Shown: piece after piece, positions 18,501-26,627 of the stretch
How positions within the stretch are numbered: position 1 is the stretch's first letter
How the letters are laid out: every line of letters starts with the position of its first letter
NCBI GenBank assembly: GCA_965279065.1
Contig: OZ257134.1
Location: 2,852,001 to 2,916,000, forward strand
Length of the DNA stretch: 64,000 bases
Reading direction: 5' to 3'
From: JAKAXS01 sp965279065
GTDB taxonomy: Bacteria > Pseudomonadota > Alphaproteobacteria > Rhizobiales > Hyphomicrobiaceae
The notes under the pieces: generated by a model
What the model was told of the DNA's origin: nothing
The model's input: the letters and a program-made list of their open reading frames with translations, nothing else
Databases searched by the model: none
Program-made: the position numbers and the translations under genes

Positions 18501-20434
18501 CCGTCGCCGGTAATGTAGTGCGCGTCGAGCAACTCGTTGTCGTAGGTCGTCGTCGGGTGCGAGACCTTGACGTTGTCGATCAGGAACTGCTGCCCGCCGG
18601 TATTGATGATCTCGATTCTGAGTTCCTGGCCATCGACGCCTGCAGGGGCAGGACCAGAAGTAATCGTCCTGGCGGCCCAGGTGCCGTTCGCCGCCGGCGC
18701 TGTGAGGTTCAGCGTAGCCAGTACCGTGCCATCGCTGCTGACCAGCCGTGCCGTCCCGCCCGTGAAATCCTGATCCAGACGGTCGCCGAGATTGAACGTC
18801 AGCCGATAGACCTTGCCGGTCTCGATCTCGACGCCGGTGTCCTTTGAAAGCGTCGCGCCGCCTTGCAGATAGGCGACTTTGCCGCCGGCGTGACCCGTTG
18901 CGGCGATTGCTGCCGCGGTCGGACTATAGACGCCGCCGCCACCGCCGCCGGAGATCTGCCAGCCTTGCGGTGCACTTGTCGTATAGTTGCCCAGCGTCGG
19001 GTTAGCGATGACGCCCGGGTCTCCCTCGGTCGTCGAATCCGCTTCGAAACTGTCGTTGGTGATAACGATCGTCGCATTGATCGAGCCATCGGCATCCGGC
19101 GCCTTGAACGCGCCGGTCTGCGAATCGACCGGACTGGCGGCGTTGGCGATGTCGTCCAGGAACGCGTGCCCGATACGGACGGCCCCGGTATAGGTTGTCG
19201 TCCCGACCGTGATGCTGGCCGTAAAGGTATTGACCGGAGCCGCAGGATTGCCCTCGATGACGATATCGTCAGCGGTGTTGGGAATGCCGTCTGCGCCCAG
19301 ACCCAGGACGAGTTGCGGATAGCCATTCGGCCCGCGGATGAACTCTCCGTAGGGATCGGTCCGCAGCAGCGGAATGTTGAGAACGTCGGCATCGGTCAGC
19401 TGGATGCCGAGCATGCTGGCAGCCTGCGCCTTGATGTCCCCCCATGTCGGCAGCTGGTTTGGACCACCGTCCAGCAGATGGCCGGTGGCAAGCGGCTTGC
19501 CGTCCGGTCCATTCTTGTACTCGCGCAAGAACAGCTGGTGCGAAGCGTGCGAGGTATAGGTCTGGTTCTGATCGACGAACGGCGTCGTGGTATTGCGTTG
19601 CTCGTGATGCGTGTTGTCGGCGGCCTCGTTGACGGCCGTATTCGGGTTGTCCACCAGAATGCCGTCGGCACCCGGGCCATCGACCGGCGTCGCGCGCGTC
19701 AGCACCATGAACCGCGTGTTTGGCCCGACCTCGTCACCGGTGCCTGCGATGCCGTCTGGACCATGGGTAACCAGCGGATCGTCCGCCTGCAGCGGCACGT
19801 AGACCGTTCCGGCGCCACCCTTGGAGATCAGATCCAGACCGTGGTCAAAGAACTGGCCGAAGAACGTCATCCAGCCGTTGAAAGGCGCGGAGATGCCGTC
19901 GTCGGGCGAAATGTTCGGGATCGACGCCAGGTCTTCGTTCGTCAGCAGGACGCCGCCAGGAACCGGGGCATCATTCGGCCCGAGTGGCTTGGCGCCCTCG
20001 CCGTATTTCGCCTCGAACGCCGCCATGGCGAGCGCGTTGTTCTTGAACGCCGCAATCGCCGCCGGGTTGTTGATGCTCATATCGACGATGAGGTTCGATA
20101 TGATGCGCGGATCCGCGTCCGCCACGTCAGTAGTGGAATTGTAGTTTGTGTTGGTCACTGGGGGTGGCCCCGGGCCGAACACCATGCTGTCGCCGTCAGC
20201 GTCATCTCTGAAGCTCGGATCCAACAGCCGTGGCATGGCCTGATCGGCTGCACCCCAGAGCTCACGCCCACCGACGATGTTATTGTACGTGCCGTCCACC
20301 GTACGCAGGCCCCATGGCACATGTGGATCGGGAATGAGTGTGCTCAACGGCGTACCGTTCGCGTGCTGCTCAGCGATCTTGATCTGATCGAGGATGAACT
20401 GGAGATCGGCCTGGGTTACGGCGAATGCAGTCAT
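12551..20434 (-). CDS. Giant RTX animal-type haem peroxidase, MopA-like (candidate Mn-oxidising peroxidase)
   Basis: This 2627-residue secreted peroxidase has its distal-haem motif QFFDHGLD at about 194-201. Later come the family motifs LTAVHHIFHSEHNR (about 652-665), VYRFGHSM with the proximal His (about 773-780) and NIARGRDTGMPTLNEAR (about 860-876). A galactose-binding-like beta domain (about 455-625) interrupts the peroxidase fold. From about 1155 to the end are several blocks of calcium-binding RTX repeats. An Asp-rich stretch and a Gly/Ser/Asn linker (about 2240-2335) precede the last RTX block and the C-terminal export region. The start has GGGAG seven bases before the ATG. The plan matches bacterial MopA-type peroxidases linked to Mn(II) oxidation. 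The type I exporter and adaptor follow on the same strand. Manganese as substrate is inference; iodide or general peroxidase activity is possible. Confidence 0.88.
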   Translation of the reverse strand: MTAFAVTQADLQFILDQIKIAEQHANGTPLSTLIPDPHVPWGLRTVDGTYNNIVGGRELWGAADQAMPRLLDPSFRDDADGDSMVFGPGPPPVTNTNYNSTTDVADADPRIISNLIVDMSINNPAAIAAFKNNALAMAAFEAKYGEGAKPLGPNDAPVPGGVLLTNEDLASIPNISPDDGISAPFNGWMTFFGQFFDHGLDLISKGGAGTVYVPLQADDPLVTHGPDGIAGTGDEVGPNTRFMVLTRATPVDGPGADGILVDNPNTAVNEAADNTHHEQRNTTTPFVDQNQTYTSHASHQLFLREYKNGPDGKPLATGHLLDGGPNQLPTWGDIKAQAASMLGIQLTDADVLNIPLLRTDPYGEFIRGPNGYPQLVLGLGADGIPNTADDIVIEGNPAAPVNTFTASITVGTTTYTGAVRIGHAFLDDIANAASPVDSQTGAFKAPDADGSINATIVITNDSFEADSTTEGDPGVIANPTLGNYTTSAPQGWQISGGGGGGVYSPTAAAIAATGHAGGKVAYLQGGATLSKDTGVEIETGKVYRLTFNLGDRLDQDFTGGTARLVSSDGTVLATLNLTAPAANGTWAARTITSGPAPAGVDGQELRIEIINTGGQQFLIDNVKVSHPTTTYDNELLDAHYITGDGRGNENIGLTAVHHIFHSEHNRQVEAQKLTVLQSGDRAFINEWLSTDLAPGQALPTSFAEAQALAAQLTTANAWDGERLFQAARFATEMQYQHLVFEEFARKIQPEIDIFVFNNITDVNPAIFAEFANTVYRFGHSMLTDGMPRLGPDGEPLANELGLVEAFLNPLAFDDNGTMSHDEAAAAIVRGMVVEHGNAIDEFIVSSLRNNLLGLPLDLATLNIARGRDTGMPTLNEARQQLYAASGSTFLEPYDNWVEFAQNIKNPASVINFIAAYGTHPSIPEDGTLQQKRDAATALVMGVATGSAVVPLDRHQFLTGTGDWAGVETGLNNIDLWIGGLAEKILPFGGMLGSTFNAVFELQMENLQDGDRLYYLTRTQGQNLLTSLEQNSFAKLIMANTDLSLPGADGIRGTADDEVPRHIGVDAFALYDFTLEINAANQADYNGAAAGKDPSGIDPVLEGLGLGKVQRDNPNTVLDESPADTSADQSGATGHYLRFTGGEHIVVGGTQGNDTIITDFGDDGIWGDAGDDRIESGAGVDLVNGGMGNDIITDTGDVTDFLKGDEGDDVIASSGGIGDILMGGSGQDVIYAGVDSTEVFAGAGNDFVLGGEGVDNLLGNEGDDWIEGAGGFDTISGDNSDLFFDSTIKGHDVMFSGNEEQDFDAESGDDIMVQGESVIRNEGMFGFDWAIYKGMAFGADADLRTPIFTTEQDDILRNRFDKVEAMSGWEHNDRLLGDDRVEGVPDAGAITATTEGVFFNDELTQSGVDRIAGLRQLLGLAANPSGADTVAFTGGNILLGGGGSDTLQGNGGNDVLDGDQWLNVRIRLTAAGQDNTAANQIATVDSLKHIFTAADGVPAWVGKSLFELLVSRTVVPNQLHIVREILDAGPTSAHPGTGLPTIDVDTAVFRGSRAEYTVTQIDANSWRVEHVTNADPEDGEANDGVDIVHNIERLQFADQVQILVPVNNAEPVGNASISGIAQFGRLLTLNTTTTPQGQVILTGVTDADNPGGLVTGPFEIEWQIEEEPGIFVDTGFRGPGFTPPFDGEFDTEAPPRVRAIVRYNDVAGVPHSVVALPTAPLLPPFNITATPADDILAGDENANTIDGLAGNDIIFGLGGNDVLIGGIGDDEIFGGDGADRITGGAGNDILDGGGLAGELDRAIFVGPRANYTFEVNAEGEIEVVNNITGEEDIVRNFERFVFDDQTLTIAQVQALLPLLPTEGPDVLNGTAANEDIIGLGGDDIINAGGGADEVSGGTGNDTINGEAGADILNGDEGNDIIDGGNGADTITGGAGNDTIAGGAGNDTAIFLGPVTNFVLGSTATEITVTDATGAEGTDTLTAVETLQFAGTSFAVVTGGNGAQTLSGGANSQAIFGLNGGDTLNGNAGDDLLVGGAGNDTISGGADNDTIFWSVGDGRDFMDGNGGTDTVKIAGSANVAETFRIYSRTEALAAGLNSINGNTEIVITRNGTNNASIIAELDNVEEIIINGLGGGDTFLPIGSFAGTSLATSTITLEGSTGNDTIDISALQSAHRVVFKSHGGNDTIVGTLRAQDVVELVEGSSLADYALTNNANGTKTFSNGTHSVTFSGATPPQFVNGSSPNDDDDEPDDDEDNHSGGDDDDDDDDAPGQNAGGGSGSGSGSGSGSGSGSGSGSGSGSGSGNGSGSGSGSGNGNGSGSGSGSGNGNGSGNGSGSGTGNSVLPYVVYLGTSGNDVGVGGDTNDILSGSAGDDTLFGGYGDDSLTGGDGDDQVFAGGGADVVLGNDGDDTLFAEAGDDTVLGGKGNDQIFGGDGNDRIFGDQGRDIIDGGSGNDIFHATLNDGDDVFIGGAGSDTIDYQAITAALTVTLDAAGSGTAQSSQSGVDVLNGIENVRGGAGNDTFTVSSVEHNLLNGGGGNDTFVFTSAAAANGDTIEGFSPGDTIDLRPFMPVLDNNDFIDNAATFSASGQVRFTIDGTDTLVEGNTDDDQSVEFSIRIIGRVGLTGNDFA
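13430..13620. repeat. Low-complexity Gly/Ser/Asn codon repeat inside the peroxidase gene
   Basis: About 190 bases of near-tandem hexamers (reverse-strand GGX-TCX codons) encode GSGSGSGNGSG runs, about 64 residues. Imperfect longer units of 30-36 bases are visible (ccgttgccgttgcc followed by ccgagccgctg). Immediately upstream in the protein lies an Asp-rich run coded at about 13625-13710. Such tracts usually act as flexible spacers and can change length by replication slippage. Confidence 0.85.
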
Positions 20435-20833
20435 TTTACGCTCCCGTTACACGCGATGTTGTCGTGGCGGCTCTTGCGCAGCCGCGTCGAAACTCAGGTC
20501 AGCTGCAGGTCAGTCGCTTCGTCGCCCACGCAAATACGCAGGACGGATCCTCGGTCGGAATTGCCATTGGTGCGTGATCGAAGCCGGTGCGGGCCGATGC
20601 AGTTCGAGCCGCCCACTTCAAAAAATGTTCTGTCCAAAAAGCACGATCAGTGATCTGAGTAGTCTTTTTGGACTGATAGCGCTTGCGGAGTGCTGGCACT
20701 CTGGGCTTTAAATCGATGTTCATTACGCACTACTCACGCAAAATAAATTAACCGACTTTCACAGCCCACCCGCTCAGTAGCGCCGAACAGCTCGTCTGCA
20801 GTTTGAGACATTCATTAATCGAACGTTAGTAAG
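20435..20833. promoter_or_regulatory. Divergent control region between peroxidase and sensor kinase
   Basis: This 399-base stretch lies between the minus-strand peroxidase and the plus-strand kinase. It includes a perfect 10-bp inverted repeat described separately and AT-rich DNA at about 20725-20830 with repeated TTAAT and AACG elements. A 74-codon minus-strand frame (20499-20723) has no recognisable features and is not called. Both promoters should lie here. Confidence 0.45.
20632..20673. promoter_or_regulatory. Perfect 10-bp inverted repeat, candidate operator
   Basis: GTCCAAAAAG at 20632-20641 is matched by CTTTTTGGAC at 20664-20673. The centre of 22 bases contains a second small palindrome (gatcagtgatc). 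It sits about 200 bases upstream of the peroxidase start and 160 bases upstream of the kinase start. The spacing of the arms suits a dimeric regulator such as the NarL-type response regulator encoded next door, but that link is inference; a transcript-end hairpin is less likely because no gene ends here. Confidence 0.45.
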
Positions 20834-22327
20834 ATGACCGATCATGCAGTAGGGCACCACGTCCGGCGATCTCTACGTCCTCTGGTCCAAGGCTGGTTCA
20901 GACCATGGGCCCATTGGCATCCGACCTTGGTCTTACGCCGCGTTTCGGACAATTGGGCCCGTCACACACTTTCGACGCGCTATCTGATCGCATCGATTTT
21001 CGTGATTTGCACCGCGATGCTGCATATCGGCGCCTGGGTTGACGGCCGCATCAGAAAAAGCGTCGTCGACCCCGCAGCCTCGGCGTCCGCTCATTACATG
21101 GAGCGCGTCATCAGAACTTACGAGAAAGAGCTCGCTGCACAGACACCCCTTTCGGAGGCATCCAAAAGCGCGCTTGGCAGCTACGTCGACCCGACGTCTC
21201 GCCACGGTATTCTGGAGATCAAGATCTTTTTGCCGGATGGCACAATTATCTATTCCTCACGCGGCGAAAAAAGCGGCAAAACCAAGCAATCTGCCGAATT
21301 GACGACGGCATTGTCAGGACGCGTTGTCGCCCATTTCGATGACGCCCACGATTTCGAACCGCTGGACGACAAGACAGGTGGCGTGCCCGTATTCGAGGTT
21401 TATGCGCCGCTGCACGACGAGGCGAACAACCGAGTGATTGCGGTCGCCCAGTTCTTTCAGGATGCATCGATTCTCAGACGCGAGTTTACGATCGCGCGTC
21501 AGCATAGCTGGCTCGTCGTCGGCCTCTTGACGTTGGGAATGCTGTCGCTGCTTTTCGGTATCGTGCATCGCGGCAGCACGCTGATATACGATCAGCAACA
21601 GGCGCTGCAGGCCAAGGTCTCGGAACAGGCCCGCCTCCTGAAGCAGAACGAACTGCTGCGCGCCCGCCTCACACATGCGCATCAAAGCAGCCACATGGTT
21701 TCCGATAAGCTGATGCGCCGCGTCGGCGCGGACCTTCACGACGGACCGGCCCAACTGTTGAGCCTGGCATTGTTGCGTCTCGACGAACTCGCTCCTGGCA
21801 CACCGACCAGCCCGCCCCAACAGGGACCACCAACGCTCGATGCCATCCGCTCTGTCACGCAGGATGCTCTTGCCGAGATCCGCACGATCTCGTCCGGCCT
21901 GTCGTTGCCCCACCTCGAGCACCTTTCAGCTGCGGCTACCATTGACTACGCGATCGCCAATCACGAGCGCTGGACGCGCACCTCCGTCAACCGAGATATC
22001 GAGCCGATGCCCGACGCCGTTGGCCTGTCGGCCCGCACGTGCCTGTTCAGGTGTCTCCAGGAGGGCCTTAACAACGCCTTTCACCATGCCGATGCACGTG
22101 GCCAGCACGTGCTGGCGCACGCGGAGAAAAATTTCATACATCTCGTCGTAAGTGACGAGGGCCCCGGCTTCCAGGCGGAAACCCTTCGCGATCGAGACGA
22201 TGCTCTCGGCCTTGCGGGGTTGCGCCACCGGCTCGAGTCCATCGGCGGCAGCATCGAGATTCTTTCAGTCCTTGGGCAAGGCACCAAGGTTGCAATGACA
22301 ATTCCCGTGAAGGCAATACATGACTGA
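20834..22327 (+). CDS. NarX/DegS-type sensor histidine kinase
   Basis: The 497-residue membrane sensor has two hydrophobic segments (about 52-70 and 228-246) flanking an extracytoplasmic region of about 155 residues. A coiled-coil linker (about 255-295) leads to a HisKA_3 phosphoacceptor site (ADLHDGPAQL, His near 300). The ATP-binding domain shows NNAFHHADARG (near 412) and DEGPGFQ (near 442). Such kinases phosphorylate NarL-type regulators. Its stop overlaps the regulator start by 8 bases. It is divergent from the haem peroxidase across a 399-base control region, so it may sense a metal, oxidant or surface signal controlling that operon. The signal cannot be read from sequence. Confidence 0.88.
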   Translation: MTDHAVGHHVRRSLRPLVQGWFRPWAHWHPTLVLRRVSDNWARHTLSTRYLIASIFVICTAMLHIGAWVDGRIRKSVVDPAASASAHYMERVIRTYEKELAAQTPLSEASKSALGSYVDPTSRHGILEIKIFLPDGTIIYSSRGEKSGKTKQSAELTTALSGRVVAHFDDAHDFEPLDDKTGGVPVFEVYAPLHDEANNRVIAVAQFFQDASILRREFTIARQHSWLVVGLLTLGMLSLLFGIVHRGSTLIYDQQQALQAKVSEQARLLKQNELLRARLTHAHQSSHMVSDKLMRRVGADLHDGPAQLLSLALLRLDELAPGTPTSPPQQGPPTLDAIRSVTQDALAEIRTISSGLSLPHLEHLSAAATIDYAIANHERWTRTSVNRDIEPMPDAVGLSARTCLFRCLQEGLNNAFHHADARGQHVLAHAEKNFIHLVVSDEGPGFQAETLRDRDDALGLAGLRHRLESIGGSIEILSVLGQGTKVAMTIPVKAIHD

Positions 22328-23012
22328 AAAGATTCGCCTCGCCGTTGTCGACGACCATCCCCTGATGCGGGATGGCATCGCCATGACCTTGAACCGGGAG
22401 CCTGACTTCGACGTTGTGGCTTCCGGTGGCAGCGCCGCCGACGCCATCCGTATCGCCGAGGAGTTGCAGCCTCACATCATGCTTTTGGACGTCAACATGC
22501 CCGGCGGTGGCCTCGCCGCCGTTCGCCACATCGGCACCGCCATGCCGGGGATCAGGCTACTGTTCCTCACGGTGTCGGAACGCCAGGAAGACGTGACCGC
22601 AGCACTCGAAGCTGGTGTGCGCGGATACATCCTCAAGGGCATCAGCGGTCCCGATCTCGTGCGCACGATTCGTAGTGTCGCCTCCGGCGAGACCTATATC
22701 ACCCCTGAGTTCGCCGCCCGGCTGCTGGCCCTGCCGCATCAGGGCCCCCGCGCAGCCGCACCCAATGAAGCCGGCCATGATCTCAGTGCACGCGAGGAGC
22801 AGATCCTGGAAGGCGTTGCGCAGGGAATGACCAACAAGGAGATCGCGCGCAAGCTTGATCTCAGCGAAAAGACTGTGAAGCACTACATGAGCGGCGTGTT
22901 GCAGAAATTGAGCGCACGCAACCGCGTCGAGGCGGTCGTTGCCTCCAGACACCTGCAAAAGCCCGATGGCGAAAACCCGCCCCGGCCGCCCATCATGCGC
23001 CTGAAGGATTGA
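22320..23012 (+). CDS. NarL/LuxR-type response regulator
   Basis: The 230-residue protein has an N-terminal receiver (acidic pair DD near 11, phosphoacceptor Asp in MLLDVNMPGG near 54, Lys in YILKGISG near 105). A C-terminal LuxR helix-turn-helix (about 155-220) shows LSAREEQILEGVAQGMTNKE and KTVKHYMSGVLQKL. It binds DNA when phosphorylated by the overlapping upstream kinase. The start ATG lies 8 bases inside the kinase gene, a sign of translational coupling. Likely targets include the divergent peroxidase operon, by position only. Confidence 0.9.
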   Translation: MTEKIRLAVVDDHPLMRDGIAMTLNREPDFDVVASGGSAADAIRIAEELQPHIMLLDVNMPGGGLAAVRHIGTAMPGIRLLFLTVSERQEDVTAALEAGVRGYILKGISGPDLVRTIRSVASGETYITPEFAARLLALPHQGPRAAAPNEAGHDLSAREEQILEGVAQGMTNKEIARKLDLSEKTVKHYMSGVLQKLSARNRVEAVVASRHLQKPDGENPPRPPIMRLKD

Positions 23013-23226
23013 TCCTGCGCGCGCTTTTGTACGGGATTGGCTTGTTTGCAGCAATCGAACCTTGGCACGGCCCCAGGCGCTGAATCTAGCGCGACGCGCC
23101 GCCTTAAAACTTTGTAACACCTGGTGCCACCGGCACTTGGCGCCAACAATCGCCCATCCTTGCCTGTAACTTTTCGGCACGCTGTTCGTATATGCAGCAA
23201 GAACGAATGCTGCCAGGGAGGAGCGA

Positions 23227-23721
23227 ATGCTCTCAAGACGCGTGTTCCTATCGGCTTCCGCCATAGCTCTGGCCGCCGCGACGTCCGGTCGTTGGGCCGG
23301 ACACGCCGACGCCGCTGAAGCCTTTGAGGTGAGCCACACCGAAGACGAGTGGCGCAAACTGCTCACCCCCGAGCAGTTCGATGTCCTTCGCAAGTCCGGC
23401 ACCGAGCACCCCTTCACCAGTCCGCTCCTGAAGGAGAAGCGGCGTGGCGACTTCACCTGCGCCGGCTGCGACCTTCCCCTTTTCTCATCCACCACCAAGT
23501 TCGAAAGCGGAACCGGCTGGCCGAGCTTCTGGGCTCCACTTGACAAGGCTGTGGTGACCGAGCAGGACGCGAGCCTCGGAATGACGCGCACCGCGGTCAA
23601 CTGCCGGCGCTGCGGCGGTCATCTCGGCCACGTCTTCGACGACGGGCCCAAGCCCACCGGCCTGCGCTACTGCATGAACGGCGTGGCCATGAAATTCAAA
23701 CCTGTCGACGGCCAGAGTTGA
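23227..23721 (+). CDS. msrB: Exported peptide-methionine (R)-S-oxide reductase MsrB
   Basis: MsrB reduces the R form of methionine sulfoxide. The catalytic Cys is in RYCMN near 147, and the zinc site uses two CxxC pairs (CAGC, CRRC). The first 33 residues (LSRRVFLSASAIALAAATSG) form a Tat-like export signal, so the enzyme acts in the periplasm. Length (164) fits one MsrB domain plus signal. AGGGAGGAG stands just before the ATG. The next gene starts 5 bases after the stop and supplies a periplasmic thiol relay, and msrA follows, so the three genes form one repair operon. Confidence 0.93.
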   Translation: MLSRRVFLSASAIALAAATSGRWAGHADAAEAFEVSHTEDEWRKLLTPEQFDVLRKSGTEHPFTSPLLKEKRRGDFTCAGCDLPLFSSTTKFESGTGWPSFWAPLDKAVVTEQDASLGMTRTAVNCRRCGGHLGHVFDDGPKPTGLRYCMNGVAMKFKPVDGQS

Positions 23722-23726
23722 GGTAG

Positions 23727-25565
23727 ATGCTTCTTTTTCTCATCGCATATCTCGGCGGCGTGCTGACCATCGTCAGTCCCTGCATCCTGCCGGTGCTGCC
23801 GTTCCTCTTCGCCCGCGCCGACCGTTCGTTCCTGCGGAGCGGCCTGCCGATGCTGGCCGGCATGGCACTGACGTTTGCGGCCGTCGCCACACTGGCCGCG
23901 GTCGGCGGTGGCTGGGCGGTGACGGCCAACGAGTACGGCCGATATGCCGCGCTGGCCCTGTTGTTCGTATTCGGCCTCGCTCTGTTGTTTCCCTCTCTGT
24001 CTGAACGGCTCACGCGACCGCTGGTCCAAGCCGGCAATCGACTTTCCCACACAGCTGATGCTGCGGGCGGCCGCGGCGCGGTCTTTCCATCGCTACTTCT
24101 CGGCGTCGCGACCGGCCTGCTCTGGGCGCCGTGCGCCGGACCCATCCTTGGCCTGGTGCTGACGGGTGCCGCGTTGCAGGGCGCCAACATCCAAACATCG
24201 CTGCTGCTGTTGGCCTACGCGGCGGGTGCCGCCACGTCGCTGGCGTTGGCGCTGCTCGTCGGCGGCAAGGTCTTTACGGCCATGAAACGGTCCCTCGGCG
24301 CCGGCGAATGGGTTCGTCGCGGCCTTGGCGCCACCGTGCTGGCCGCCGTCATCGCCATCTTCTTCGGGCTGGACACGGGCCTGCTGACGCGCCTGTCGCT
24401 GGCCACGACCGCATCAGTCGAACAGAAGCTGCTCGATCGCCTGCATCCGGATCGCAAATCGACCGCCATGAGCGGTGGCGCCATGCAGGGCGGCCCAGCG
24501 ATGATGTCAGGTGGTCCAGCAATGCAGGGTCCGGCGATGCAGGGTCCGGCCATGCAAGGTCCCGCAATGGCCATGAGGGGTAAGACTGACGACAACAGCG
24601 GCGGACTGGCCGTCGAAGGCGTCGCGCCTCCCATCAGTGGCGCCACAGCTTGGTTGAACTCCCCCGAATTGACGCTTGATGGCCTCAAGGGCAAAGTCGT
24701 GCTCGTCGATTTCTGGACCTACTCCTGCATCAACTGCTTGCGCACGATCCCCTACGTTCGCGCCTGGGCCGAGAAATACAAGGACAAGGGTCTAGTAGTG
24801 ATTGGCGTGCACACGCCGGAGTTTGCCTTCGAGAAGGTGCCGGCCAACGTCCGCAGGGCCGTCGACGATCTCAATATTACGTACCCGGTCGCTGTCGACA
24901 ACGACTACGCCATTTGGCGCGCCTACCAGAACCGCTATTGGCCGGCGCACTACTTCATCGATGCCCAGGGACGCATTCGCCACCACCACTTCGGCGAAGG
25001 CGACGATCAGCGCTCCGAGGAAGTCATCCGACAACTCCTCACCGAAGCTGGACAGAAGCTGGACGGCGACAAACCCGTCGCGGTCGAGGCATCCGGCGTG
25101 CAGGCGACCTCGTCGGAGACCGTCAAGTCGCCAGAAACCTACGTCGGCTACGAGCGCGCCGAGAATTTCATCTCGGCCGGCGGCGCCTTGCAGAACCAGC
25201 CGGCCACCTACCAGACTCCCTCGCCACGGCTCAACGAGTGGGGCCTCACCGGCAATTGGACGATTGGCGGTGAGCACGCCGCCCTGAACGAGAAGGACGG
25301 CAGCATCGTCTATCGCTTTCACGCACGTGACCTGCACCTGGTGCTGGCTTCCACTGACGCCAAGCCGGTCCGCTTCCGCGTAACCATTGACGGCAAACCG
25401 CCCGGCGACAACCGCGGCATGGACGTCGACGCCAACGGCGAAGGTGTCGTCAACGGCCAGCGCCTCTATCAGCTCGTGCGCCAGGCCGGCGACATCGCCG
25501 ACCGCACCTTCGAGATCAGGTTCCTCGACCCCGGGGTACAAGCTTTCGCCTTCACGTTCGGCTGA
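23727..25565 (+). CDS. dipZ: DipZ-like CcdA-thioredoxin fusion, periplasmic reductant supply
   Basis: The 612-residue protein has an N-terminal CcdA/DsbD-type membrane domain of about six helices (about 1-225) with the Cys-containing start LTIVSPCILPVLPF. A Met/Gly/Pro-rich linker (about 248-285) with GPAMQ repeats follows. The TlpA/AhpC-like thioredoxin domain has the active site CINC in TYSCINCLR near 330. A C-terminal beta domain (about 470-612) matches the extra domain of mycobacterial DipZ. These transporters carry electrons from cytoplasmic thioredoxin to periplasmic thiol enzymes. Location between msrB and msrA strongly suggests that methionine sulfoxide reductases are its clients. Confidence 0.88.
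   Translation: MLLFLIAYLGGVLTIVSPCILPVLPFLFARADRSFLRSGLPMLAGMALTFAAVATLAAVGGGWAVTANEYGRYAALALLFVFGLALLFPSLSERLTRPLVQAGNRLSHTADAAGGRGAVFPSLLLGVATGLLWAPCAGPILGLVLTGAALQGANIQTSLLLLAYAAGAATSLALALLVGGKVFTAMKRSLGAGEWVRRGLGATVLAAVIAIFFGLDTGLLTRLSLATTASVEQKLLDRLHPDRKSTAMSGGAMQGGPAMMSGGPAMQGPAMQGPAMQGPAMAMRGKTDDNSGGLAVEGVAPPISGATAWLNSPELTLDGLKGKVVLVDFWTYSCINCLRTIPYVRAWAEKYKDKGLVVIGVHTPEFAFEKVPANVRRAVDDLNITYPVAVDNDYAIWRAYQNRYWPAHYFIDAQGRIRHHHFGEGDDQRSEEVIRQLLTEAGQKLDGDKPVAVEASGVQATSSETVKSPETYVGYERAENFISAGGALQNQPATYQTPSPRLNEWGLTGNWTIGGEHAALNEKDGSIVYRFHARDLHLVLASTDAKPVRFRVTIDGKPPGDNRGMDVDANGEGVVNGQRLYQLVRQAGDIADRTFEIRFLDPGVQAFAFTFG
24513..24572 (+). repeat. Four tandem 15-bp units coding GPAMQ in the DipZ-like linker
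   Basis: Four near-identical 15-base units begin at 24513, 24528, 24543 and 24558 (ggtccggcgatgcag consensus; the last diverges in its final codons). They give a Met-rich linker between membrane and thioredoxin domains. Methionine-rich tracts can bind Cu(I) or act as oxidant sinks; either is inference. Confidence 0.85.
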
Positions 25566-25579
25566 ACGGAGAGATCGCC

Positions 25580-26329
<750 letters not shown>

Positions 26330-26627
26330 AAGAAGATGCAGCGGCATGCTGCTCCGCAGCAAGCAGCGCGAAGTTGTTCAGCTGATCAAATCTCGGCCAA
26401 ACACTGCCTGCTGAGCAGCAACTCGCACGATATCTGCACCAATATTATGCAAATAGATTTCCTGCGAAGTAAGTTTATTGACTTCGCATTGGGCTTGCGA
26501 TTAGCTCGTGCAAGCGGCTGATATGAGCGCAGCCGTGTCGCGCGGAAACTGGGTGATCGAGCTCAAACTAAGCATTGCGCGGCGGCTACTGAATTATAGT
26601 GGATCAAGCCATCATCGGGGGTGCCGG
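26330..26627 (+). promoter_or_regulatory. Upstream region of the amine permease
   Basis: The 298 bases before the permease are AT-richer than their surroundings. They contain an 8-bp inverted repeat (TGCGAAGT at 26463-26470, ACTTCGCA at 26481-26488). A 6-bp one (GCTTGC at 26493, GCAAGC at 26510) lies beside it. TTGACT at 26478-26483 could be a -35 element overlapping the first repeat. These look like an operator/promoter for the methylated-amine genes, without proof. Confidence 0.4.

Noticed and set aside
17678..18847. 389-codon plus-strand frame opposite the peroxidase
   Set aside because: Antisense shadow of strong coding sequence; no signal or family resemblance.
18863..20653. 596-codon plus-strand frame opposite the peroxidase
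   Set aside because: It mirrors the GC-rich peroxidase gene, is rich in Arg/Asp/Val without any motif, and the opposite strand has clear haem peroxidase motifs.
20499..20723. 74-codon minus-strand frame upstream of the peroxidase
   Set aside because: Lies across the inverted repeat and control region; no ribosome site or family features.
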